A model generated the notes under the pieces. That model saw nothing but the letters and a program-made list of their open reading frames with translations, did not search any database and was not told the DNA's origin. This document shows, one piece after another, positions 55,089 to 64,000 of a DNA stretch of 64,000 bases. The position numbers and the translations under genes are program-made. Position 1 is the first letter of the stretch. The number at the start of each line of letters is the position of its first letter. Source of the stretch: an uncultured Myxococcales bacterium (GTDB taxonomy: Bacteria > Myxococcota_A > UBA9042); assembly GCA_903929795.1 (NCBI GenBank), contig CAIYWC010000021.1, positions 1-64,000 on the forward strand. Reading direction: 5' to 3'.

Positions 55089-56963
55089 TTAGTTTCTTCC
55101 GACCGAATGTCCGCCAAACGGCTTGCCGAGCCGGACGGCTTCGCTGTAGGCGGGAAGCTGCACAAGTTGGCGACCGCGAAACCATTCAAGAATCTCAAGT
55201 AAACTCAAATACTTGTCGCACGGTCGCGGGTGTTGCTCCAGCCAGTCCGCGCGCAGGTCCACGACGCGACAGCGCTTGTCCATCGGCGACCAGGACAGCT
55301 TCACCCCATCGTCGCGCTGGGCCGTCAGCATCCCTTCATTCGCCCAGAAAAACTGGACCTTGCGGCGCCAGGCGTCGTCAAAGAGCGACTCGCCCTGCAG
55401 CATCGCCTCGTCGTACGGAACACGCATCGCGTCCAACAGCGTTGGCAGCAGGTCGATGTGCTGGGTCTCGTGTTCGATGCGGCGCGGCGCAAACAGCTTG
55501 GGCTGCCAAAACACGGCGGGTGTCTCGAAATTCTCCCGGTAGCTTCCACGCGCGTGCGCCCAGTTGCGCGCGTGCTGGCCAAACGCCTCGCCATGGTCGC
55601 CGGTCAGCACCAGGATCGTCCGATCCAGCGCGCCCTGTTTGCGCAACTGTTCGATCACACGAGCAATCTGCGTATCCAGCAGCCACAAGCTGTTGTGGTA
55701 TTGGTCGATTCGCTCCTGACCGGTGTAGTGGCGCGTCGCCGGGCCGTAATCCGTGTAGGGCCAGTGCGGTACATAGCTGTAATACATCGCCAAAAACGGC
55801 TCGTGCGCCCGCGCCAGACGGTCGAGAAACGTACTCATGACCGCGATTTCGTCCTTGCATAGTCCTTCGCCCGGGGGCACAGCCGTCACGGTCGATTCGG
55901 CAAAACCGACCAGCTCGGTCAAGCCAGAGTGCTGCAAAAAGGGCTTGGGAAAAAAGTACGAAAGCTTGCCCGGAGTGTACAAGAACTTCTCGTAATTACT
56001 TGGCAAAAATCGCGGCAGTGCCGGCACGTAGTTGTCCGGCTGGATGCTGAACATCTGCATCTGCGGCGCCGGGCTCAGCCCGCTCAGCATCGCGAAAATG
56101 CTGGTCGCGCTGGAATTCGACGGCGACTGGTGGTGCGCCAGGTACCAGCCTTCGTCGGCCAGCTTGCGCAACGTCGGCATCGGCGGCCGGCCGGGAAACG
56201 TCTCGCCCTCAAAATACCGCGTTCCGGTGGATTCCATGATGATCCACACCACGTTCCATGGCTTTTCCGCCGGTTCTGGCAGAGTTTTCGCCGTCGGCCC
56301 CGGCGCCATGAGCCGCGGATCGGTCGGCCGCAGCGGTTGGGTCGAAGACACGTCGGCCGGGAGTGGATCGGCGATCGGAAAGCCCGCCAGATCCAGCTCA
56401 GCGTCGTGTAGCATCAGGTAACCAAGGGGATTTTGCACGGCATCAGCCGACCATTGCGCCGGGCGCGCGGGCGCCAGCAGCGGCAGCAGCGCGAACAGCG
56501 CGGCCAGCGCGAGCACAATCACCGGGCGCACGCGCGCACGCCCCGCCGGCAGCCAGCGCAGCGTCAGAAGCAGCAGCGGCGCGCCCGCGATCAAGGCCAC
56601 GTCGCTCGGCTGCGTGTTCGCGTCCACCGCGAGCAGCTCGCCGGACAGGTACGCGTCGCGCACCCAGGTCCGGTCGACGCCCTGGTGCAGCGCCGCCAGC
56701 AGGATCGCGTAAGCCCGCGCATCGACAACGCAAAATGTCAGAATCGGCAAGGTCATGAGCACGCCGGTCCAGCGCCAGCGCCAGCCCAGCAGCAGCGCCA
56801 CCAGCGTCGCCAGCCCGGTCCACGCGAGGTCCTGCCACGCGCCCGCCCAGACCATCGCTGAATGCAGCGACACGTGCAGCCCGGCGCGATAGAGGAACCA
56901 CACGATGAGCCACGCGAGCGCGATGTCAACGGCGAGCTCAGCGCGATGTTGGGAAGGCGTCAT
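55089..56963 (-). CDS. Membrane-anchored sulfatase/phosphoethanolamine-transferase-like enzyme
   Basis: A 624-residue protein with five N-terminal helices (about 1-165) and a C-terminal alkaline-phosphatase-superfamily domain (about 240-560). WNVVWIIMESTGTRYFEG carries the active Ser/Thr candidate and LTGDHGEAFGQHARNW the metal-binding DHG. Similar in layout to LtaS/EptA/YejM proteins. The substrate may be a lipid or glycan headgroup; assignment is open. Confidence 0.75.
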   Translation of the reverse strand: MTPSQHRAELAVDIALAWLIVWFLYRAGLHVSLHSAMVWAGAWQDLAWTGLATLVALLLGWRWRWTGVLMTLPILTFCVVDARAYAILLAALHQGVDRTWVRDAYLSGELLAVDANTQPSDVALIAGAPLLLLTLRWLPAGRARVRPVIVLALAALFALLPLLAPARPAQWSADAVQNPLGYLMLHDAELDLAGFPIADPLPADVSSTQPLRPTDPRLMAPGPTAKTLPEPAEKPWNVVWIIMESTGTRYFEGETFPGRPPMPTLRKLADEGWYLAHHQSPSNSSATSIFAMLSGLSPAPQMQMFSIQPDNYVPALPRFLPSNYEKFLYTPGKLSYFFPKPFLQHSGLTELVGFAESTVTAVPPGEGLCKDEIAVMSTFLDRLARAHEPFLAMYYSYVPHWPYTDYGPATRHYTGQERIDQYHNSLWLLDTQIARVIEQLRKQGALDRTILVLTGDHGEAFGQHARNWAHARGSYRENFETPAVFWQPKLFAPRRIEHETQHIDLLPTLLDAMRVPYDEAMLQGESLFDDAWRRKVQFFWANEGMLTAQRDDGVKLSWSPMDKRCRVVDLRADWLEQHPRPCDKYLSLLEILEWFRGRQLVQLPAYSEAVRLGKPFGGHSVGRN

Positions 56964-57017
56964 CGCTTGTTACCGAACCACAAAAGTGTCCGCACCGCAA
57001 GCGAACTGGCACCCGGT

Positions 57018-57785
57018 TCAATGCGCCGCGGCGAAATCGGCCAGCGGCTTGATGCCGTCCAAGCGACCGGTATGCGCAAAAATCAGCGTCTTGACTTCGA
57101 GGTGCTCGGCCGCGAGCCGCGCGGTCAGCGCCTTGAGCGACGCGCGGTTCTCGAGCGGATCGTCTGAGAAGACTCTGGGCGCCGGCTTGAGCGTGCCGTC
57201 CTTGGACGCGCCGGCGCTGTCGCCGAGAAACAGCGCACCGTCCACCCAAAACGCTGCGCTGCCCATCGTGTGACCGGGAACCGCCAACACATGGATCGCA
57301 CGGTTGCCGATCTGCACGACTTCGCCGTCCGCCAGCGCGCGGGCCACGTGGACGCCTGTGGACTTGACCGGCATGAACTGGGTGATCAGGCCGTGACCGC
57401 CGGCACGGCCTTCCGCCAGCGCGACGTCGCCCGCCAGGACGAACACTTTCGCGTCTGGAAACAGCGGCGCCGCCGCAACGTGGTCGCCGTGGCCGTGGGT
57501 CAGGAAGATCGCGGAGACCGCGTGCACGTCCAGCTTCATCGCCGCCAGTTCCGCGAGGATCGCCTTGCCGGCCGGGTCCGCGCCCGCGTCGATGAGCGCC
57601 ACCTTGCCGTCGCCCGTGTCCAGAATGTTCGCGGTGACATAGCCATCGTTGACGACATGGATGAAGCCGTCGACCAGCCCCGGCTGGCTCGGCGCGTTGC
57701 CGACGAAGGCGGACGCGAACACACCGGCCAACAGAGCGACGGCCAGGACGATGACGGCGAGCGCGACAAGCAAAAAGCGTTTCAT
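57018..57785 (-). CDS. Metallo-beta-lactamase-fold hydrolase
   Basis: A 255-residue protein with an N-terminal membrane anchor (KRFLLVALAVIVLAVALLAG). The metal motif is LTHGHGDHVAAAP, with VPGHTMGSAAFWV and FLGDSAGASKDG. A periplasmic hydrolase is likely. ATG at 57785 follows GGAGAAA. Specific substrate unknown. Confidence 0.85.
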   Translation of the reverse strand: MKRFLLVALAVIVLAVALLAGVFASAFVGNAPSQPGLVDGFIHVVNDGYVTANILDTGDGKVALIDAGADPAGKAILAELAAMKLDVHAVSAIFLTHGHGDHVAAAPLFPDAKVFVLAGDVALAEGRAGGHGLITQFMPVKSTGVHVARALADGEVVQIGNRAIHVLAVPGHTMGSAAFWVDGALFLGDSAGASKDGTLKPAPRVFSDDPLENRASLKALTARLAAEHLEVKTLIFAHTGRLDGIKPLADFAAAH

Positions 57786-57953
57786 GGCATTTCTCCAGGC
57801 CGAGAGCGCCGAGCTGGGGCGCAAGCCAAGGTGAGCTTACCCGAACCTGCGCCGAACGTCAGCGCTGCAGTGACCGCCAGATGCGCCTTGACGGCCGCGC
57901 CAATCCACCGCACGGTAGCGGCGCGGGGCATTGACCCACGAACGGACGGGACG

Positions 57954-58934
57954 ATGCGGACATGGCTTGGTTTTCTGGCACTTGCAGCGCTCGGCGCGTG
58001 CGGTGGTACCACGACGGCGCCGACGGATGTCCAGGCGGTGGACGACGCGGCGGCGGATGCTGACGTCGGTGCCGAGACTGCAGCGGATGCGGCGGACGCG
58101 GAGGCCGGAACCGATGCGGTCTCCCTGCCGGCGCCGCACACCGACACGCTCGGCGGCGCACGCCCGGTCACGACGGTGGTGCCGGACGGTTGGACGCCCA
58201 CGCAGAAATGGCCGCTGATCCTCGTGCTGCACGGCTATGGCGCCAGCGGCGAAGCCCAAACGGCGCTGCTTGGCATCGAGACGCGGGCTACGCAATACGG
58301 CTTTGTCACCCTCGCACCCGATGGCACGCGCGACCCGTCCGGCAGCCTGTTTTGGAATGCCACGCCCGCGTGCTGCGATTTTGGCAACGTCGTCGTCGAT
58401 GACGTCGCCTACCTGACCGGGCTCATCGACGACGCGATCGCCCAGCTCGCCGTCGATCCCGCGCGCGTCTACGTCGTCGGCCACAGCAACGGCGGCTTCA
58501 TGGCCTACCGCTTGGCATGCGAGAAATCTGCCAAAATCAACGCTGTCGCCGTCATCGCGGGCGCCGTCAATCCAGACGCGTCAGTCTGCGGCACGCCCAA
58601 GCCCGTGAATGTCTTGCACATCCACGGAACGGCCGACGCGACGATCGCCTACAATGGCGGCACGATCGAAGGTGCGGCGTTTCCGGGCGCGCTGGAGAGC
58701 ATTGGCCAATGGCTGACGCGCGACGGCTGCGACGTGACACCGACGACGGCTGGCGTGAACGATTTTGACTCCATCGTCGCCGGCCAGGAGACGACCCGCC
58801 TGCAGTATCCGAACTGCCCGAACGGCATCCAGGTCGAGCACTGGAAGATGGTCGGCAGCGGCCATATCCCGGCATTTACGGACGAATTTCGCGACGCGCT
58901 GGCGACGTGGCTGGTCGGCCAGAAGCGGCCGTAG
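57954..58934 (+). CDS. PHB depolymerase/feruloyl esterase-like lipoprotein
   Basis: A 326-residue lipoprotein (lipobox LGAC, Cys16) with an Asp/Ala spacer, then an alpha/beta-hydrolase of the LpqC/CE1 type. The nucleophile is in VVGHSNGGFMAYRLACE; the oxyanion region is LILVLHGYGASGE; a late His lies in GSGHIPAF. The substrate may be a polyester or feruloyl ester. ATG at 57954. Confidence 0.85.
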   Translation: MRTWLGFLALAALGACGGTTTAPTDVQAVDDAAADADVGAETAADAADAEAGTDAVSLPAPHTDTLGGARPVTTVVPDGWTPTQKWPLILVLHGYGASGEAQTALLGIETRATQYGFVTLAPDGTRDPSGSLFWNATPACCDFGNVVVDDVAYLTGLIDDAIAQLAVDPARVYVVGHSNGGFMAYRLACEKSAKINAVAVIAGAVNPDASVCGTPKPVNVLHIHGTADATIAYNGGTIEGAAFPGALESIGQWLTRDGCDVTPTTAGVNDFDSIVAGQETTRLQYPNCPNGIQVEHWKMVGSGHIPAFTDEFRDALATWLVGQKRP

Positions 58935-59152
58935 CGGCGCCGGGTGAAATTCCGGTGGCGCCCGCGCGCAAAACATGCCACGCTGAACGTGCTCTGGCGG
59001 TCGCGGGAAATGCCCCGGGACCGTATGATTACAACAGGGAGCCGGGCTCGTCCGGGAACGTCCACACCCACCGTCTGCCGCGGCAAACGCCAGTGGGATC
59101 GACTGAACCGGGCACTGGCGCCCACCTGGACTGAAGGGTCCAGGGTGCTTCC

Positions 59153-59174
59153 GCGCCTGCCAGGGCGCCTTTTT
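59153..59174 (+). terminator. Weak hairpin with T run
   Basis: GCGCC-TGCCAG-GGCGC followed by C and five T residues, 218 bases after the esterase stop. The stem is only five pairs. It may end the esterase transcript and sits just before the convergent lipoprotein stop. Confidence 0.45.
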
Positions 59175-59188
59175 CCACTCCGGCTGGG

Positions 59189-60097
59189 CTAGCGCATCAG
59201 CGACGCGAACACCTGCCACAGCGGCTGGCTTTTGGGCACCAGATCCTGCGTGCCGTACCAGTAGAGCCCGGCGAAGATGTAGCGCGGGCTCGCGTTCTGG
59301 TAGCTCATATAATACTGTAAAATCGCGGCGTTACCCTGCTTGCCATATTCGCCGATGCCGACCAACGCGTGGGGAAACAGCGCCGTCATGCTGGCGATGA
59401 TCGCGTCGAGTTCGGCATAGCTCGGCTCCGGGCCGTCGCAGTCGGAGCCGTAGATGGACGGCATCACATAGTCGCTGCCGGTCCTGACCTTGGCGCTGAC
59501 GTGCGCGGTCAGCCAGGCGAGGTACGGGCCGTTCTTGTCTGCGCAGGTTGGCGTATTCCAATACGGCGTAAAAAGCGCTTTCTTGCCAGCAGCTTTGACG
59601 ACATCGGTGGCCGCGTCGGCCTGCGCGCTCGCGTTGGGTCCGAGCCAGTCGCCATTGCACTCGTTGCAGGTCTCCCAGATCGCGATCTGCGGCAAGGTCG
59701 CGACGTAAGACGCGAATCGGGCACGGTATTGGTCCACCGTCATGAGCGCGCAATACGTCGAATCCGCCGGCTGCCCGACGACCTCCGCAAAAGGCGCGAT
59801 CGCTGCGACGGCGGAGACGTAATCGCTGGCCGGGCGCGGATAGTCAAAAACGATGCGCACCCACGGCCTTTTTGGCAGGCTCTGCAGCGCGTCGACAATC
59901 GGCGGCAGGTTGTCCACCGCGTCCAGCGTCAGGCCGTAGACGCGCGCCGGCGCGGCAGTCGTCGGCGTCGCGTCGCCCGCCATCGCAACCTCCGGGCCGA
60001 CATCGGCGGCCGCCATGGGCGTCGATCTCGGCACCGAACAGCCGCCACCGGTCAGCATCGCAAAGCCAAAAAGGGCAGCTGCCCGGCACAGGTCCAT
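59189..60097 (-). CDS. Glycosidase-like TIM-barrel lipoprotein
   Basis: A 302-residue lipoprotein (lipobox GGGC, Cys20). AIWETCNECNGDW resembles the acid/base Glu region of clan A glycosidases, and LVGIGEYGKQGN supplies a second Glu. Strand-loop alternation fits a TIM barrel. It has no close family that I could name. An extracellular carbohydrate role is inferred. Confidence 0.65.
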   Translation of the reverse strand: MDLCRAAALFGFAMLTGGGCSVPRSTPMAAADVGPEVAMAGDATPTTAAPARVYGLTLDAVDNLPPIVDALQSLPKRPWVRIVFDYPRPASDYVSAVAAIAPFAEVVGQPADSTYCALMTVDQYRARFASYVATLPQIAIWETCNECNGDWLGPNASAQADAATDVVKAAGKKALFTPYWNTPTCADKNGPYLAWLTAHVSAKVRTGSDYVMPSIYGSDCDGPEPSYAELDAIIASMTALFPHALVGIGEYGKQGNAAILQYYMSYQNASPRYIFAGLYWYGTQDLVPKSQPLWQVFASLMR

Positions 60098-60253
60098 CCG
60101 ACAATCCCCGGGCGCGCGAGCCCGTGATTCACAGCCTGCGGGCCGGCGCGCGTGCGGTCAAGGCCGCCTTGGCGCCCCTAGCCCCCGTCACCGCTTTGTG
60201 CCACCCTCGCGCGGCCGCGCCGGCTTGACGCGCGTCCAAGAAGGCAGATCGCC

Positions 60254-61282
60254 ATGTTGCACGAATTTCTCAGCCAGTACGGGCTTTTTTTGGCCAAGTC
60301 TGTGACGGTGTTGGCGGTGCTGCTGGTCCTCATCGCGCGGCTCGTGAGCGCGGGGATGCGCGCGGGCCCGGGCACGCATGAACACCTGAGAGTGCGCAAG
60401 CTCAACCGGCGCCTGCGCGGGCTGCAGCGGTCGTTGGAGGCGGCGACCCTTTCTGACAAGGAATTCAAGGCATTGCGCAAGGCGGACAAGGCCGAGGCCA
60501 AGCAGCGGGAAAAGAAGGGCTCAGAGAGGCGCCGCGTATACGTACTTGATTTTCAAGGCGATCTGCGCGCATCGGCGGTGACGACGTTGCGCGAGGAGGT
60601 CACGGCGGTGCTGGCGGTCGCCCGGTCGACCGACGAAGTGCTGCTGCGGCTGGAGAGCCCGGGCGGCGTGGTGCACGGCTATGGCCTGGCAGCGTCCCAG
60701 TTGGCGCGGCTGCGCGAGGGTGGCGTGAAGCTGACCGTGGCCGTGGACAAGATTGCGGCGAGCGGCGGCTACATGATGGCGTGTACGGCCGACCGCATCG
60801 TCGCGGCGCCGTTCGCGATCCTCGGTTCCATTGGCGTCGTGGCACAAATTCCAAATATTCACAGGCTGTTGGAAAAACACGACGTCGATATCGAGCTGCA
60901 CACCGCGGGCGAGTACAAGCGCACGCTGACCATGCTGGGCGAAAATACGGAGAAAGGCCGCGAGAAATTCCGCCAGGAGCTGGAGGAAACGCACGGGCTG
61001 TTCAAGGAATTCGTGCACGCGCAGCGGCCGGGGCTGGATATCGCGACGGTCGCGACGGGCGAGCACTGGTACGGCCAGCAGGCGCTCGGGCTGGGGCTGT
61101 GCGATGCCCTGCAGACCTCCGATGCTTGGCTGGTGACGACCGCCAAGGACGCGGATCTGTTCGAGATTAAGTTCGAGCCGATGCGCAAGGTGAGCCAGCG
61201 GCTGAGCGCAATGATGGGGGCGCTGAGCGCGCGCGTGCTGGACACGGTGGCCGACCGGTTACAAAGCCAGCGATTTCCGTAA
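60254..61282 (+). CDS. SohB-like signal-peptide peptidase
   Basis: A 342-residue membrane-bound S49 peptidase. One N-terminal helix, a charged coiled region (about 50-95), then the Ser170 in KIAASGGYMMACTADRI and Lys222 in AGEYKRTLTMLGENT, the catalytic dyad of SohB/SppA. LESPGGVVHGYG precedes it. ATG at 60254. Removes signal peptides or membrane fragments. Confidence 0.9.
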   Translation: MLHEFLSQYGLFLAKSVTVLAVLLVLIARLVSAGMRAGPGTHEHLRVRKLNRRLRGLQRSLEAATLSDKEFKALRKADKAEAKQREKKGSERRRVYVLDFQGDLRASAVTTLREEVTAVLAVARSTDEVLLRLESPGGVVHGYGLAASQLARLREGGVKLTVAVDKIAASGGYMMACTADRIVAAPFAILGSIGVVAQIPNIHRLLEKHDVDIELHTAGEYKRTLTMLGENTEKGREKFRQELEETHGLFKEFVHAQRPGLDIATVATGEHWYGQQALGLGLCDALQTSDAWLVTTAKDADLFEIKFEPMRKVSQRLSAMMGALSARVLDTVADRLQSQRFP

Positions 61283-61388
61283 GTTCGTCCGGGTGACGAA
61301 ATCGTGACCCCGCAGTTTGCGCAATCGCAGCGGCAATCGCTACGATGCAGCACGTAGCCCCGGCACCATGCCGCAGATGAGGTCCCCC

Positions 61389-62912
61389 ATGACCCAGTCG
61401 CCGCGCGCCGCGATCGTCGCTGGTTCGCCTTTGCTTTTGATTTTCGCGCTGTTGGCTGCGCTGCCCGGCTGCATCGACGGCAATCCGGCCTTTTCCAACA
61501 GCATCCGCTTGAGCCAGCCGGTTGAAGTCGGTGATTCCCTTGCGTTTCTGGATACCGGACGCCAGCGGCTGACCCGGCTGCGGCCTGCGGGCGGCGCGAT
61601 TGGTCAGGACGCGATCCCGCTGAACGTGAACCCGCTGACGCAGGCGCGGACGCCCGATGGCAGCCAGCTGCTGCTGCTCGACACGGCGTTCGATAAGGGT
61701 CATCAGCTTCTGGCGATTCTCGGCGCGACCGGAGATGCGCAAACACTGCAATTTGACACCGCTTTTTCGGGAATCTCGCTTGCAGATGACTCGGAAGCCG
61801 CGCTGGCGTTTCACGCGCCGGGCGCCACGCAGAGTGGCCTTGTGATTGCCGCGGAGCTGGCGCTCATCGACTTGAGCGCAAGCCCGCGCACGGTACGGAC
61901 GGCGACGATCGTCGGCGTGTCGACCCAGCCGCAGGCGGCCCACGTGTCGCCGCCGGTCACCGTCGCTGATGGCGTGCACCGGCTGGCCTGGCTGGAGACG
62001 ACTTCCGCGCTCGGGCTGGCGGATTTTGGCCCGACCGGCACGCGAACGCTGGTGGTGCCACTGGCGACGGCGGGCGCGGCGGCGGGCATCGTGCCTACGC
62101 GGACGCTGGCGCGCGTGAAAGGCGCGACGGTGGACCTGTACCTCATCGCGGCGGGCTCCAACGACGCCGTTCACATCGCCGTGGACCTCTCGCAGGCCAC
62201 GCTTGGCATCGCGCTGGACCAGATTGCCTCGGGGCCGCAGCCATCGGACATCGCGTTGGTGGACACGTCGGCGGGGCTGCGCATCCTGACTGTGCACAGC
62301 GGCGCGTCACTGGTGGCGCTGCTCAACCCGACGACGGGGACGGGCACGACGGTGACGCTGACGTCGCGCTCGCAGCACATCCTGCCGTACACCGGTTCCG
62401 ACGGCCTGGCGCACGCGCTGCTGTGGGGCGACAACAGCCCAGTGCTGCAGCGCGTGGACATCGAGGACATCGACAAGAAAAAAGGCAAGGCGATTCATGA
62501 TGTTCAGGCCAGTCTCGGCGTGATCGGCGTGACCGCGCTGGCGGACCAATTCCTGCTGCAGCACAACGGCGCGCTCTCGGCGTATGACGCGGTGAACGAC
62601 CGGATGACGGCGCTCTCGGGCATGGGCACGGTGCGCGCAGTGCGGGTGCTCGGCGGGGCGATGTGGGTGCTCGGCGCGGTGTCAACCGGGATGCGGCTGG
62701 CGCGAATCGACCTCGCCAACCTGACGGCGCAGAGCATGGAGCTCGACCTGCCGGCGACCGGGATCGCGCCCTGGGGCCCCACCGGCGTGGCGCTGTGGTC
62801 TCTGGGCGATGGCACCGGTGCGCTGCTCGCGCTGCCGAACGGTGCGCTGGATCTCGACACGGCCAAGCTTGTGCAAGGCTTCGCGCTGACCGGCGCGACG
62901 GAGGCCCCATGA
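61389..62912 (+). CDS. Lipoprotein with a propeller-like body
   Basis: A 507-residue predicted lipoprotein (lipobox LPGC). Repeated strand pairs such as QLLLLDTAFDKGHQLLAILG and VRVLGGAMWVLGAVSTGMRL suggest a beta-propeller. ATG at 61389 is preceded by GAGG at six bases. Its stop overlaps the barrel gene start (ATGA). Function unknown; may bind the adjacent barrel. Confidence 0.65.
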   Translation: MTQSPRAAIVAGSPLLLIFALLAALPGCIDGNPAFSNSIRLSQPVEVGDSLAFLDTGRQRLTRLRPAGGAIGQDAIPLNVNPLTQARTPDGSQLLLLDTAFDKGHQLLAILGATGDAQTLQFDTAFSGISLADDSEAALAFHAPGATQSGLVIAAELALIDLSASPRTVRTATIVGVSTQPQAAHVSPPVTVADGVHRLAWLETTSALGLADFGPTGTRTLVVPLATAGAAAGIVPTRTLARVKGATVDLYLIAAGSNDAVHIAVDLSQATLGIALDQIASGPQPSDIALVDTSAGLRILTVHSGASLVALLNPTTGTGTTVTLTSRSQHILPYTGSDGLAHALLWGDNSPVLQRVDIEDIDKKKGKAIHDVQASLGVIGVTALADQFLLQHNGALSAYDAVNDRMTALSGMGTVRAVRVLGGAMWVLGAVSTGMRLARIDLANLTAQSMELDLPATGIAPWGPTGVALWSLGDGTGALLALPNGALDLDTAKLVQGFALTGATEAP

Positions 62913-63550
62913 AACGCCTGAGCCTGCTGTTGGCCGTCGGTGCCCTGCTCTTGTCCGCGACGTCGGTACAGGCGCTCGAATTCGGCTTTGATCTCGCGAG
63001 CCAAGGCCTGCACAGCTACACGACCTCCGCCAACCCATGGTCCAACGACCGCACTTTTGGCGGCGTCAACCTGCGCGGCGAAGTCGGGCTCGATCCAAAC
63101 TGGCGCATCGGCTTCAGCTGGCACTACGCGGGCGCCGACGGCAACCTGCACGGCTATGCGACGACCATTGGCCGCTACGACCTGACGCTGGACGCGCGGT
63201 ACCGCTATCTGCTGCTGGACTGGCTCGTGCCCTATGCGCGCGTAGGCGTGGGCGCGGCGCGGACCCACCTGACGCTGCCGACCGCCGAGGCAACGAACTG
63301 GACCCCGCAGGTGCAAACCGGTCTGGGCGTGGAGCTGCTGCTGCCGGCGTCGGTCTGGTCCAAGCGCGCGAGCCCGCTGCCGGCGTTTGGCGTGTTTTTC
63401 GAAGCCGGTTGGCAGTTGGTCTTTGACCAGGATGCGACGATGGTGTCGAGCTCGCCGCAGCAGTCCGGCGTGCAGCCGGACGACCTGAAACTGGGGACGC
63501 TGAGCTTGAACGGTCTGGTGCTGCGCTTTGGCGCGGCGGTGCGATTCTGA
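62909..63550 (+). CDS. Outer-membrane beta-barrel protein
   Basis: A 213-residue protein with a signal peptide (cleaved after VQA) and alternating beta strands of an outer-membrane barrel (LTLDARYRYLLLDWLVPYAR and VGVGAARTHLTLP). It ends with a C-terminal aromatic residue (FGAAVRF), typical for BamA recognition. Translation is coupled to the upstream lipoprotein; 11 bases separate it from the next. Confidence 0.78.
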   Translation: MKRLSLLLAVGALLLSATSVQALEFGFDLASQGLHSYTTSANPWSNDRTFGGVNLRGEVGLDPNWRIGFSWHYAGADGNLHGYATTIGRYDLTLDARYRYLLLDWLVPYARVGVGAARTHLTLPTAEATNWTPQVQTGLGVELLLPASVWSKRASPLPAFGVFFEAGWQLVFDQDATMVSSSPQQSGVQPDDLKLGTLSLNGLVLRFGAAVRF

Positions 63551-63561
63551 TGGAGGCCAAG

Positions 63562-64000
63562 ATGCGCAAGTACTTCATTGGATTGGCGATTCTCGGCACG
63601 ACCTCGGTGAGCTGCGGCAGTTCATCCAACGGCGGCGCCGCGACGACGTCCTCGGGCTCCTTCAACGGCAGCGGTGCCAGCTGGAGCGGCAGCGCCGACG
63701 ACGCATTCGCCAGCGTTCCGGCCGGCGACGCCTACGGCGGCGACTTGCCGCCTGAACAGGAGAAAACCTACGATTTTGGCGCACCTGAAGGCAGCCCAAG
63801 CTTTGTTTACATCCCGGCGGCGGGCACGGACAACCTGGTCAAGATCTCCGGCGCGACGCTGCAAGTGACGCTGGTGGAAGTCGGCGACCGGCCGATTCTC
63901 GCCAAGACGGTGCCGGGCCACGACGCGGTGCTGGTCATCAACGCCGGCAGTGATGATGTCTCCTACGTCCAGTCGACCGCGACGGGTGACTCTGTGATTT
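63562..64000 (+). CDS. Lipoprotein, partial (cut by window end)
   Basis: At least 146 residues of a predicted lipoprotein (Cys18, VSC). Gly/Ser-rich spacer, then GDLPPEQEKTYDFGAPEGSP and LVEVGDRPILAKTVPGHDAV. ATG at 63562 follows GGAGG. The frame is open at 64000, so the 3' end lies beyond the window. Belongs to the lipoprotein-barrel run. Confidence 0.7.
   Translation, partial: MRKYFIGLAILGTTSVSCGSSSNGGAATTSSGSFNGSGASWSGSADDAFASVPAGDAYGGDLPPEQEKTYDFGAPEGSPSFVYIPAAGTDNLVKISGATLQVTLVEVGDRPILAKTVPGHDAVLVINAGSDDVSYVQSTATGDSVI

Overview
The window is about 64 kb of GC-rich DNA that reads like a Myxococcota (deltaproteobacterial) chromosome. The evidence is lipoproteins with an Asp/Ala-rich spacer after the lipobox, a giant Dictyostelium-type Cys-repeat lipoprotein, a choice-of-anchor (ASH-like) lipoprotein, a Ser/Thr kinase fused to a response regulator, and aerobic chemoheterotroph metabolism with signs of electron transfer to the outside. 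Assignments rest on reading motifs by eye; no database search was run. I saw no rRNA, tRNA, CRISPR array or complete insertion sequence.

Layout. 1-631: no convincing gene; one copy of a dispersed repeat (family B). 632-6990: a two-propeller NHL lipoprotein, a kinase-receiver fusion and a 3-hydroxyacyl-CoA dehydrogenase. 7117-7252: first copy of a ~135 bp element with terminal inverted repeats (family A). 7259-17822 (minus strand): a cbb3 oxidase operon running from a cyclic-nucleotide-binding-fold protein through fused ccoNO, ccoQ, a single-haem ccoP, ccoG, fixH, a TauE/SafE-like protein, the ccoI copper ATPase, a partly duplicated ccoS and ccoS, to an AmpG-like transporter. A TTGAC-N4-ATCAA FNR-type box lies upstream. 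18072-18757: DUF971 protein and Rieske ferredoxin. 18809-21397: argC and an argJ fused to a decayed ArgB-like domain. 21630-26039: membrane glycosyltransferase, family A copy 2, then a three-gene set (kynB, semialdehyde dehydrogenase, RidA deaminase) fitting tryptophan/kynurenine breakdown.

26357-35033 looks like an electron-transfer block: a small lipoprotein, ResB and CcsA (system II cytochrome c maturation), a perfect FNR box, a decahaem OmcA/MtrC-type lipoprotein with a collagen-like N-terminal stalk, a strong terminator and a PpiC-type lipoprotein foldase. 35097-40852 holds a DUF2141 protein coupled to a 1772-residue Cys-repeat lipoprotein. 40995-50598 carries a C39-like peptidase, a corrinoid/FeS protein, a frameshifted TMEM175-family gene, a Rieske oxygenase, an ABC-F ATPase, an AlkB alkane hydroxylase and small envelope proteins. 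50657-64000 has an ASH-like lipoprotein, family A copy 3, dinB, family B copy 2, a membrane sulfatase-fold enzyme, a metallo-beta-lactamase-fold protein, a PHB-depolymerase-like esterase, a glycosidase-like lipoprotein, SohB, and a run of lipoprotein, outer-membrane barrel and lipoprotein cut by the window end.

Working together: the two FNR-type boxes suggest that the high-affinity oxidase and the decahaem surface cytochrome answer to the same oxygen signal, while the adjacent ResB/CcsA pair would attach haem to both. AlkB, the Rieske oxygenase, the kynurenine genes and the acyl-CoA dehydrogenase indicate oxidation of hydrocarbons, aromatics or amino acids as electron sources. The most unusual items are the family A element with compensatory base changes in its hairpin, the tandem partial ccoS duplication, the ArgJ-ArgB' fusion, and the collagen-stalk decahaem cytochrome.
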